Below, piece after piece: positions 1 to 8,114 of a stretch of 64,000 nucleotides of DNA. Under the pieces are notes generated by a model that searched no databases, was not told where the DNA came from, and saw nothing but the letters and a program-made list of their open reading frames with translations. The first letter of the stretch is position 1; every line of letters begins with the position of its first letter. The position numbers were made by a program, and so were the translations under genes. This DNA comes from Rhodanobacter thiooxydans LCS2 (GTDB lineage: Bacteria > Pseudomonadota > Gammaproteobacteria > Xanthomonadales > Rhodanobacteraceae): contig NZ_AJXW01000022.1 in assembly GCF_000264375.1 (NCBI RefSeq), forward strand, positions 1 to 64,000. Reading direction: 5' to 3'.

Positions 1-1470
1 GTGGCGGAGATCGACCAGGACATCGCGGTGGGCGACGCCGACGCGGCGCAGGACCTGCTCGACGCCCTGCGCACGCTGCCGAACGCCGAGAAGGAAGTGG
101 CGCAACTGGAGGCGAGCCTGAAAGTCCTGGAGCAGGTGCGGCCGATGCTGGCCGATGCCGCCGGCCTGCTGCGGCAGGGCAAGGCCGACCAACCCGCGGG
201 CGGCAATGCGCTGGAAATGTACCGCGAGGTGCAGAAGCTCGACCCGGAGAACGCGGTGGCCGAGCAGGGCATCTTCCAGGTGCAGCGGGCGGTGCTCGAC
301 CGCGCGCTGGCGGCGGTGGCGCAGAACGATTTCGCCGGGGCCGACCGCGAGCTGGCCGCGGCGCAGGCGATCCGCCCTGGCTCGCAGCAGATGATCGACG
401 TGCACAAGCGCGTGGACGACATGCGCGAGCAGCGCGCCAACGGCATGCTGGCGCAGGCGCACTCGGCACTGGACGCCGGCAATCTCGAACTGGCGACGAA
501 GCTGGCGGCGCAGGTGCGCGCGATCGCCCCGCACCTGGCGGCGCTGGCGGCGTTGGACGAACAGCTGACCAACGCGCGCCTATACGCCAGCTACAAACCT
601 GGCCAGGTATTCACCGACCGCTACGTCGACCTGCCGGGCAAGACGCCGGCGATGGTGGTGATCCCCACCGGCAGCTTCCGCATGGGCGCCTCCGCCGACG
701 ACGACCACGGCGGCGCCGCACAGCCGCAGCATACGGTCACCATCGCCAAGGGCTTCGCGATGGCGCGCAGTGCGGTGACCGTGGCGCAGTTCCGCGAGTT
801 CGTGCGCGCCAGCAACTACGTGCCCGACTCGGTCAAGCTGGGCGGCGCCAGCGTGTACGACGAGCGCAGCGGTGCCCTGCGCGATGACAGCTCGGCCACC
901 TGGCAGGACGACTACGCCGGCCGCAAGGCCGACGACAACCTGCCGGTGGTGAACGTCTCCTGGAACGACGCCAAGGCGTATGCCGACTGGCTCAGCCAGC
1001 GCACCGGCAGAACCTATCGGCTGCCCAGCGAGGCCGAATTCGAGTACGCCCTGCGCGGCGGCACCAGCAGCCGCTACTGGTGGGGCGACGACGCGCCGAA
1101 GCACGTGGTGGAGAACCTGACCGGTTCCGGCGACCGCTCGCGCAGCAGCCGCCGCTGGAGCCATGCCTTTCGCAACTACCGCGACGGCTACTGGGGCCCT
1201 GCGCCGGTGATGAGCTTCGCCGCCAACCCGTTCGGCCTGTACGACATCAACGGCAACGTCTCGGAGTGGGCGCTGGACTGCTGGCACGACAACTACATCC
1301 GCGCACCAGACGATGGCAGTGCCTGGGTCAACCCCGGCTGCCGCTCCCACGTGGTGCGCGGCGGCTCATGGGGCAGCTCGCCGGAGCAGGTGGACTCGGC
1401 CTACCGCCAGGGCGCCGACGTCGAACTGCGCAGCGGCCGCGTGGGCTTTCGCGTGGTGCGGGAGTTGTAG
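1..1470 (+). CDS. SUMF1/formylglycine-generating-enzyme-like domain protein (5' end cut by window)
   Basis: The reading frame is open from the first base, so the true start probably lies upstream. Roughly residues 1-195 are Ala/Leu/Glu-rich helical repeats resembling tetratricopeptide or coiled-coil sequence. Residues about 205-489 form a SUMF1 (FGE-sulfatase) domain: a PxGxFxMG entry motif, NLPVVNVSWNDA, RLPSEAEFEYA, GLYDINGNVSEW and a closing VRGGSWG...GFR. Known relatives oxidise sulfatase cysteines or act as C-type-lectin-like binding domains; I cannot see which applies. The Cys of true formylglycine enzymes is not evident in the usual place, so a non-enzymatic or signalling role is possible. 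The stop is followed directly by a 16-bp repeat that marks the edge of the downstream island. Probably host chromosome. Confidence 0.85.
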   Translation: MAEIDQDIAVGDADAAQDLLDALRTLPNAEKEVAQLEASLKVLEQVRPMLADAAGLLRQGKADQPAGGNALEMYREVQKLDPENAVAEQGIFQVQRAVLDRALAAVAQNDFAGADRELAAAQAIRPGSQQMIDVHKRVDDMREQRANGMLAQAHSALDAGNLELATKLAAQVRAIAPHLAALAALDEQLTNARLYASYKPGQVFTDRYVDLPGKTPAMVVIPTGSFRMGASADDDHGGAAQPQHTVTIAKGFAMARSAVTVAQFREFVRASNYVPDSVKLGGASVYDERSGALRDDSSATWQDDYAGRKADDNLPVVNVSWNDAKAYADWLSQRTGRTYRLPSEAEFEYALRGGTSSRYWWGDDAPKHVVENLTGSGDRSRSSRRWSHAFRNYRDGYWGPAPVMSFAANPFGLYDINGNVSEWALDCWHDNYIRAPDDGSAWVNPGCRSHVVRGGSWGSSPEQVDSAYRQGADVELRSGRVGFRVVREL

Positions 1471-1471
1471 G

Positions 1472-1487
1472 CAGGCATGAAAAAGCC
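1472..1487. repeat. Left 16-bp direct repeat of the defence island
   Basis: The sequence caggcatgaaaaagcc begins two bases after the stop of the SUMF1 gene. An identical copy lies at 13204-13219, where it forms the T-rich tail of the terminator of the tRNA-Leu (read on the minus strand). Everything between the two copies is the DISARM-like operon plus an insertion sequence. A 16-base identity at exactly these two edges suggests an insertion that duplicated or recombined at the terminator tail. Confidence 0.5.
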
Positions 1488-1498
1488 AGCGTGAGGGG

Positions 1499-1960
1499 AT
1501 GCGTGCAAACCTTGGCCCCGACCGTGCCATGCGCGATCATGGCGGGCAAGTAGAACAGGGGCAGGCTTTGGACGGCACGGTGACGCTGGGTGCACACGTA
1601 TTCATACGAGGCGAGGAGTGGCTGATCTGTCAGGTGGACGCGTCCCGCGACGGTGGCCGCCGGCGCGTGTGCGGTGATGCCTTGGAACTGGTGCGTGGGT
1701 GCGCTGCGCAGTTCCCGAATTGGTTTGAGGGGTGCAATGAGGTACGCGTTCAGTTTCCGGTGATGCGGCGCCATAAGCTGGACACTTGGTGCGACACCCA
1801 CGGTTGCGTTGTCTTCACCGCCTGCAAAGGCCTCGTTGGCGTCGACCTCCCCGGCAAGGGTGCCCACCGAGAATCAGGCTGCCGCACTGCCCGGGCGTTT
1901 TTTTCGCAACCGCCGAGGGGTGCTGCGGACTCCATGGTCGAGAACTGGGGGTGTCCGTGA
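1499..1960 (+). pseudogene. Probable remnant of the N-terminus of a DrmD-like SNF2 helicase
   Basis: An open frame of 153 codons whose first half resembles the start of DISARM DrmD-type SNF2 helicases as I remember them: a small beta-rich segment with GAHVFIRGEEWLICQV, a following GG turn, and ALELVRG. After about residue 75 the similarity fades, and the last ~50 residues are Arg/Gly/Cys-rich and look like non-coding or out-of-frame sequence. No helicase motif follows. Class 1 DISARM loci place drmD upstream of drmA, so the position fits a large deletion that removed most of drmD and whatever lay between it and drmA. Without a search this stays tentative; it could also be a small unrelated protein. 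The end overlaps the proposed start of drmA by 4 bp. Confidence 0.35.
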
Positions 1961-4900
1961 GCAGCTATCTCTTTGTCGAACCGCGCCTCCGGCTAATCCA
2001 ATGGGTGCGCCGCCAACTGGTCGGCCCACCACCGAAAGCTCAGGGCGGACTGGATGACGCCCTTCTCCGAGGCATACTTCCTACCGAACGCTTCCCGTGC
2101 GGAGCCATCTACCCTGTGTCTTCGTCGGGCGAGGGCATTGACCCGGCAGGGGACGAGGTGGAAGCAGCCGAAGCTGCCACGGGAGCCTCGGGCGAAAGCA
2201 GTGCCGAACCGGCCATCGTGCGCCGCTACATACCGCCGTCCTCGCTGGGTTTTTCCTTCTTCATCACGGGTCGGCGCATTGAACTGCAGCTGTTGTGTTC
2301 GGCCGTTCGATACGAACGCACGGAGCGTGACGAGAGCGGACGATACAAAAACGAGTGGACGCGAAAAGCGCTGGTTCCAGACGGCAGCAGCGAGGAAGTC
2401 GTCGACGTCACCTGTCCAGACAAGGAGCAACATCAAAGCTGTGGGGTTCTGGCGGATCGCGCGCGACTCGACATCCTCTGGCGGCGCTTCGCTGACGGGT
2501 GGATCGTCACCGTCGCTCTGTGCAATACGCAGGTTGTTACCGATGACTCGCGCGAATTCGCGATGGAGCGGGCGGAGCACACATTGTTCGAGGCCAACCT
2601 CAGATGCGTGGTCGATTCCGGCGAGGTGGGGGAGTATCCGCGGGTGGATCGCAGACTGCTGGACGACGAAGAGCAGGAAATCGAACTTCAGTATGCCGGT
2701 CAACGCATCTTTGCCATCGGGCACGGTTGTGCTGCTGATTGGGGTGTGGCCAATGGCTGGGTCACGGAGTTGCGCACCGAGACCATGCCCATGGTGGAAG
2801 TGCCGCAGATGACCGCGGATACGGGTACGGGTGGGGACGCGGCATTGTCCTTGGCGGTGCTGTCGCGTCTCGACGATTGCGCCGACCCGCTTGCCTCCGC
2901 GCTGCCGGCCTTCGTGGATGGCTATGCTGCCTGGGCAGGTCGACAGGGGGAGATGCTTTCTGGGTTGGCTGAGGACGATCGCGCGGCCGGGGAACGTATC
3001 TGCCAGCGTATTGGAACGACCGTCAAGCGCATGCGGGGTGGCTTGGCGTTGTTGGGTATGGATGCGCAAGTCCGGCTGGCCTTTGCCCTGGCCAATCGCG
3101 CCATGCTCGATCAGATGCGGCAGCATGACGTCGTGCGAGGCAAATCGCGTGGTGATGATGCCTACCGCTGGCGCCCGTTCCAGCTGGCGTTCTTGCTTAC
3201 CGTACTCGAATCCGCCGCCGATCCGGAGAGCGAGGACCGGGATACGGTGGATCTCATCTGGTTTCCGACCGGTGGCGGAAAGACTGAGGCCTATCTCGGA
3301 TTGATCGCCTTTCAGATCGCGTTGCGGCGGTTGCGTCACCCTCATACCGGTGGTGGCACCTGTGTGCTGATGCGCTACACCTTGCGCCTTTTGACCCGCG
3401 ACCAATATCTGCGTGCATCACGCCTGATCTGCGCGCTGGAGCGGGTTCGTCGTGAGCGCGATGACCTTGGGACGGAGCCGATCAGTGTCGGGTTGTGGGT
3501 GGGCAAGGCGACCTGCCCAAATACCTTCGCAGATGCCGCGACGCTGGTGGCTGAGGCGCGTGCGCGCGGTGAGTTGCCTGCCATGGTGCTTGATAGCTGC
3601 CCGTGGTGCGGGCAGGGGTTCAATCCACGCTCAAGCTATCAGGTCAGCGGGCGGCAGTTCGGTTTTCTTTGTAGTAACACGCAATGCGATCTGTATGGCA
3701 CGTTGCCATGCAATGTGGTGGACGAGGCGCTCTATGCCAATCCGCCAACCATGTTGGTTGCTACCGTGGACAAGTTCGCCCGGCTGGCTTGGGAGGAACG
3801 TGCCAGCGCATTCTTTGGCGGTGCACAGTGCCTTCCTCCGGAACTCATCATCCAGGATGAGCTGCATCTGATCTCCAGTGCGCTGGGCTCGGTGGCTGGC
3901 CTCTATGAGGCTGGGCTGGATACTGTGCTGCGGCTGCGCGGTATCTATCCCAAATACATCGCCTCCACAGCCACGATCCGCATGGCGACCCAGCAGGTTC
4001 GCCGGCTCTACGGACGCGTGGTGTCCGTGTTTCCATCGCCCGGATTGAGTCGCGATGATTCGTACTTTGCCCGTACCGTGCCACTGACGCAGCACCCGGG
4101 ACGCATCTACGTTGGCTATCTGGCCCCCATGCTCAACCGCCAGAAGTGTCTGGCGCCGCTGGCGGCCGCCATGCTGCTGGCACCTGACGCCTTGTTCAAA
4201 GACGAACGGGAGCGAGCCGCGCTACTCGACGCATGGTGGACGCAGATTGTGTATCACGGCAGCCTGAAGGGCGTCGGCAACAGTCACACCGCGTTTGTGA
4301 GCGACGTTGGCGAGTTCATACGTTTGCTCGATCCGCAATCAGATGCACGCAGGCAGACCAGCATTGCCCAGCTGACCAGTCTGCAGACGGCTGAGGAAAA
4401 CAGCGCAATCTTTACCAGACTTGCGCTGCAGCGGGGTGCAGATGGATGCCTGGATGCGGTGCTGGCCACCAACATGGTCTCGGTGGGGTTGGACGTTGCG
4501 CGCCTTGCACTGATGACGATCAACGGCCAGCCCCTGACCACCGCCGAATACATTCAGGCCAGCAGCAGGGTCGGCCGCAGCGACGTGCCCGGCGTCGCGT
4601 TCATGAACTACTACCGGGACCAGGCGCGCAGTCTCTCGCATTACGAAAGTTTCCGTCCTTTCCATGAAGCCTTCTATCGGTTCGTCGAGCCGACCAGCGT
4701 GACGCCCTTCACCTACCAGGCGCGCCTGCGTGCACTGCACGCCGCACTGGTGATTGTCATACGCCATGCGCGCATAGGCTTTGCGGGCAATGACGACGCA
4801 GCCCGCTTCGACCCCGACATTGCTGGCGTGGACAAAGCCATCAGGGAGTTCAAGCGGCGCTGCGGCCAGTCTGCCACCGACACGAGGCAGCAGGCAGAGA

Positions 4901-5112
4901 TCGAGACACATATCGATAGTTTGGTAGTCGCTTGGCGAGATGAAGTGGAGCGGTGCCGGACTTTATCGTGCGCTCTGCGCTATCAGGAGTCGGACAACGA
5001 CAAAGCAGCTGGCCGGCTGCTATACAACCATGACGATCGAATCACGGGACTTTGGCCAACACTGCAGTCCCTGCGTAATGTCGAAAATTCGGCACTTCTG
5101 AAGGTACTTTAG
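1957..5112 (+). CDS. drmA: DrmA-like DISARM helicase
   Basis: About 1051 residues, the usual size for DrmA, a superfamily 2-type helicase that works with DrmB in the DISARM anti-phage system. Visible motifs: Walker A TGGGKT near residues 438-443 in WFPTGGGKTEAYLG, a MRYTLRLLT motif typical of DrmA just after it, a DELH box near 634-637, Cys pairs (CPWCG and CSNTQC) between these that suggest a zinc element, and the C-terminal helicase motifs MVSVGLDV and QASSRVGR. The frame is open to 1786, but the codons there are Arg/Pro-rich and unlike DrmA, so I chose GTG at 1957 (GTG 1951 is the alternative) just after a G-rich stretch. The stop is 3 bp before drmB, so the two are surely co-transcribed. 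No DNA methylase gene is beside it, unlike standard DISARM. Confidence 0.85.
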   Translation: MSSYLFVEPRLRLIQWVRRQLVGPPPKAQGGLDDALLRGILPTERFPCGAIYPVSSSGEGIDPAGDEVEAAEAATGASGESSAEPAIVRRYIPPSSLGFSFFITGRRIELQLLCSAVRYERTERDESGRYKNEWTRKALVPDGSSEEVVDVTCPDKEQHQSCGVLADRARLDILWRRFADGWIVTVALCNTQVVTDDSREFAMERAEHTLFEANLRCVVDSGEVGEYPRVDRRLLDDEEQEIELQYAGQRIFAIGHGCAADWGVANGWVTELRTETMPMVEVPQMTADTGTGGDAALSLAVLSRLDDCADPLASALPAFVDGYAAWAGRQGEMLSGLAEDDRAAGERICQRIGTTVKRMRGGLALLGMDAQVRLAFALANRAMLDQMRQHDVVRGKSRGDDAYRWRPFQLAFLLTVLESAADPESEDRDTVDLIWFPTGGGKTEAYLGLIAFQIALRRLRHPHTGGGTCVLMRYTLRLLTRDQYLRASRLICALERVRRERDDLGTEPISVGLWVGKATCPNTFADAATLVAEARARGELPAMVLDSCPWCGQGFNPRSSYQVSGRQFGFLCSNTQCDLYGTLPCNVVDEALYANPPTMLVATVDKFARLAWEERASAFFGGAQCLPPELIIQDELHLISSALGSVAGLYEAGLDTVLRLRGIYPKYIASTATIRMATQQVRRLYGRVVSVFPSPGLSRDDSYFARTVPLTQHPGRIYVGYLAPMLNRQKCLAPLAAAMLLAPDALFKDERERAALLDAWWTQIVYHGSLKGVGNSHTAFVSDVGEFIRLLDPQSDARRQTSIAQLTSLQTAEENSAIFTRLALQRGADGCLDAVLATNMVSVGLDVARLALMTINGQPLTTAEYIQASSRVGRSDVPGVAFMNYYRDQARSLSHYESFRPFHEAFYRFVEPTSVTPFTYQARLRALHAALVIVIRHARIGFAGNDDAARFDPDIAGVDKAIREFKRRCGQSATDTRQQAEIETHIDSLVVAWRDEVERCRTLSCALRYQESDNDKAAGRLLYNHDDRITGLWPTLQSLRNVENSALLKVL

Positions 5113-5115
5113 GTC

Positions 5116-6930
5116 ATGTCGAATCACCTGATCCCGATTCGCCTGTCGCACTTGCTGGCGCACAGTGGGGTCGGCGCCATCGTGCGCGGCCCCGACGAGC
5201 TGGTGGTCGTCCGTGATACCCGACAGTGGACAGACAAGCATGGACAAGCCGGAGGCAGCGTTATCCCCTATGTGGAACGTGTTCGCGCGGCACTGGGAGT
5301 GACCGAGGTTCTCCGGGAGCCGCCCGTTGCACGCGAGGGTGCACATGGCCAGATTGATGGCGTTTGCGTGCCGGTATCGCGCTTTCCGCAATGGGCGCGC
5401 TGCCCGAACTGCGGTGCGCTTTACCTGAACCCATGGCGGGAAGGCGGCGGTGAATCGCCGCGGTGCGATCGGCAAGCATGTGGCAGAAGGTCAAAGCTCG
5501 TGCAGGTGACATGGGTGTTGGCCGACCCTGCAGGTTATCTCGCCGAAGTGCCCTGGCATTATCTGGCGCACAAAAATGCCCGTTCACCGCAGCAACGAGG
5601 TTGCAATGTGAAAGACAGGCTGCGACTGGTTGAAATCGGAGCGTCCCGATCGTTGCGTTGCGATGCTTGCAGAGCAGAAGTCCTATTTCGTGGCGATGAA
5701 CGCCTGGGCTTCGGAACGGGTCGCCAGCAACCTTGGACGTTTGACGAGTTGGCGCCCGCGAGGGAGCTGTCGAATGACGGGCACGACCAACTCGCGCAGG
5801 TACTAGCGATCAATGACACGCGCGCGTACTCACCGGTCTGGGGACTCGCGCTCGTGATCCCGCCCGAATCGCGAGCACGTAAAGGAACTGCCGTCGATCG
5901 CTTGTATCGCAGTACCCAGGACCGGCGGGCCATCGACGCCGCGCGAACGCCATTGGCAAGAAGGGGCCAGATCAGAACGATCGCAGATACCTATCGCTGC
6001 ACGCCGGAAGACCTCGAGGCGGCGCTTCTGGATATTGCCCAAGGCTACCCTTCGTACGATGCGGTCTTCACTCCCGGACAGCTTCGGGAAAGCGAGTTCG
6101 ATGCGTTTTTGGAGATCCTTCCCGACCAGCAGCCGGATGAGGATCTGGTGACACAAGACCAGACGGAAGTCTGGCAGGCACTAGCCGGCGACGAGACCGT
6201 TGGCGAAGAAGTGCGGCAGCTCGTTCTTGGGGTGAACCGCTTGGTACGCGTGGATCGGCTCAAGGCCGTGAAAGTGTTCAGAGGCTTCAGCCGCCTCAAC
6301 GGAGAGGTCGTTGTGCCGCCGGACATCGTGGGCAGCTCCGACTGGTTACCGGCGGTGGAGCTCTACGGCGAAGGCATCTTCATCACACTCGACGAAGATC
6401 GGCTTTCACGCTGGGGTGATGACGAGGCAGTCAACTTGCGAGTGCAGCAATTGCTTCCCCGCTTCATCCAATCCGGACGGGATGCGCCCAATCCACTGAC
6501 CGCCCGCTTTATGTTGCTGCATACCTTGTCGCACCTGTTGATGCGCCAGATCGAAGCGGAAGGCGGATACCCTGCGGCTTCACTCACAGAAGTCATTTAC
6601 TGCGCGGAAGCGCCCAAACGCATGGCCGGGATACTGATCCATGTCGCCGTTCCGGATATCGCCGGTTCTCTGGGCGGACTGGCCGAAATTGCCGAGCCAC
6701 GCCGCTTTCTAGGCATCCTCGTGCGTGCGCTGGAGCATGCCCGCTGGTGTTCGCTTGATCCGGTATGCAGCGAGCACGAAGGCCAAGGGCCCGGGCTCCT
6801 GAACCGCGCTGCGTGCCACGCGTGCGCCTTGGTTCCGGAGCCTGCCTGCGAGTACGGCAATACCCTGCTCGATCGAGTGTTTGTCAAAGGGGTGGATAGT
6901 GGTCTGCCCGCGTTCTTCGGGATGCCCTAG
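5116..6930 (+). CDS. drmB: DrmB-like DISARM protein with DUF1998 domain
   Basis: 604 residues. The N-terminus (LSHLLAHSGVGAIV) matches the RxSQLLxTxGVG opening typical of DrmB. A Cys cluster starting CPNCGALY (residues 96-99) and a second pair LRCDAC suggest bound zinc. The C-terminal ~130 residues are a DUF1998 domain with HTLSHLLMRQ, the Tyr-Cys-containing VIYCAE segment, and a Cys-rich end (CSEHEG, ACHACAL, CEYGN). DrmB forms a complex with DrmA and helps load it on DNA. It sits 3 bp after drmA and 2 bp before the next gene, in one operon. Identification is firm at family level; whether this locus acts as DISARM is open because the methylase and DrmC are absent. Confidence 0.85.
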   Translation: MSNHLIPIRLSHLLAHSGVGAIVRGPDELVVVRDTRQWTDKHGQAGGSVIPYVERVRAALGVTEVLREPPVAREGAHGQIDGVCVPVSRFPQWARCPNCGALYLNPWREGGGESPRCDRQACGRRSKLVQVTWVLADPAGYLAEVPWHYLAHKNARSPQQRGCNVKDRLRLVEIGASRSLRCDACRAEVLFRGDERLGFGTGRQQPWTFDELAPARELSNDGHDQLAQVLAINDTRAYSPVWGLALVIPPESRARKGTAVDRLYRSTQDRRAIDAARTPLARRGQIRTIADTYRCTPEDLEAALLDIAQGYPSYDAVFTPGQLRESEFDAFLEILPDQQPDEDLVTQDQTEVWQALAGDETVGEEVRQLVLGVNRLVRVDRLKAVKVFRGFSRLNGEVVVPPDIVGSSDWLPAVELYGEGIFITLDEDRLSRWGDDEAVNLRVQQLLPRFIQSGRDAPNPLTARFMLLHTLSHLLMRQIEAEGGYPAASLTEVIYCAEAPKRMAGILIHVAVPDIAGSLGGLAEIAEPRRFLGILVRALEHARWCSLDPVCSEHEGQGPGLLNRAACHACALVPEPACEYGNTLLDRVFVKGVDSGLPAFFGMP

Positions 6931-6932
6931 CG

Positions 6933-8114
6933 ATGCCCTGCGATCGGACCCGTCGATTCACTCTGCCGAACGTCCAAGACCTGAGCAAGGATCAGGATGC
7001 GGCACTAGCTCTGCCGCTGGACGGGCAGCATTTGATCGTGGGTGGTCCAGGAACCGGCAAGTCGGTTGTCGCGTTGCTGCGGGTGCGGCGCTTGGTGTCG
7101 GAGAACGAAAACTATCGCTTCCTCGCATACAACAATCTTCTGGATCAGTCGAGTCGACATTTGTTCGGAAACGACTTGAAGGCGTTCACTCTGATTAGTT
7201 GGTTTCGCAGACTCTGGAAGTCACTCGTCAAGGAAAATGTGCCGCTTCTGCAACCTAGTCGGACCGGATATCAAGCTATCGACTGGCGGAGTGTCACGGA
7301 CCGCCTTCAGACTGGCGAGCTCCCCCCACACTCGTTTGCGCTTCCCTCCCTGGTCATCGACGAAGGGCAGGACATGCCGCCGGCGTTCTATAACGCGCTT
7401 GCCAATCTCGGGTTCGAGCACTTCTACATCGTCGCCGACCAGAACCAGCAGATTCATCCGGACAGGTGCAGCGCGCGGCGAGATATCGAGAATGCCTTGG
7501 CGATTGCTCATGCAGATACGAAAGAGCTGGTTGCCAATTACCGCAATACCCGTCCCATTGCCCAGTTGGCGCAACATTTCTATTCGGCCAACCCGGCCAG
7601 TCCGAAGCCCGACCTCCCTCCGCCGAAACCGCGTGCCTCGATTCCCGAGTTGTGGAGATACGGCTACGGAGAGGCGCGGACGCTTGAGAGCATTGCAGAA
7701 TTCATCTTGCAAACAGCGGATCGAGCCCCGAAGAAACTGATAGGGATCATCTGTCCAAACAACCCTGTGCGTGAAAAGTTCATGCATGTACTCAATGACA
7801 TGGACCCTGAACTCGACTGCGGCAAGCCGCCGATCAGCACTTTCGTTTCGGGGCAGGAGGAACCCCTAGATTTCGGGCATGGCGGGATCGCGGTGATCAA
7901 CGCCCAAGCTTGCAAAGGCTTGGAATTCGACATAGTCATCTTGGCAGATATCGATGAACATCGACCGCGAAACAATTCAGACGCGCTGAAAAAGAGGTTC
8001 TACGTGATGGTGGCTCGTGCGCGTGATCAGATCATCATTTTGCGCACCGGAAATCCAGTGCCGGCCATCGATGACCTCCTACCCCAAGACCAGGCCTTTT
8101 TGGCCAGGAAATGA
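6933..8114 (+). CDS. Superfamily 1 (UvrD/Rep-like) helicase-type ATPase
   Basis: 393 residues. Walker A GGPGTGKS at residues 37-44, Walker B with DEGQD near 141-147, an ADQNQQI motif after it, a VANYRNT motif IV-like segment, then the C-terminal motifs NAQACKGLEFDIVIL and VMVARARDQIIIL. This is the core of a small UvrD-like ATPase without extra nuclease domains. It starts 2 bp after the drmB stop and overlaps the next gene by 4 bp (ATGA), so it is translationally coupled to both. Standard DISARM does not contain such a gene; its likely role is to remodel or unwind DNA with the other operon products, which is inference. Confidence 0.8.
   Translation: MPCDRTRRFTLPNVQDLSKDQDAALALPLDGQHLIVGGPGTGKSVVALLRVRRLVSENENYRFLAYNNLLDQSSRHLFGNDLKAFTLISWFRRLWKSLVKENVPLLQPSRTGYQAIDWRSVTDRLQTGELPPHSFALPSLVIDEGQDMPPAFYNALANLGFEHFYIVADQNQQIHPDRCSARRDIENALAIAHADTKELVANYRNTRPIAQLAQHFYSANPASPKPDLPPPKPRASIPELWRYGYGEARTLESIAEFILQTADRAPKKLIGIICPNNPVREKFMHVLNDMDPELDCGKPPISTFVSGQEEPLDFGHGGIAVINAQACKGLEFDIVILADIDEHRPRNNSDALKKRFYVMVARARDQIIILRTGNPVPAIDDLLPQDQAFLARK

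Noticed and set aside
1993-3405. Long open frame of about 470 codons on the minus strand inside drmA
   Set aside because: It lies antisense to a gene with clear helicase motifs and its translation is His/Arg-rich without domains; a shadow frame of GC-rich coding DNA.
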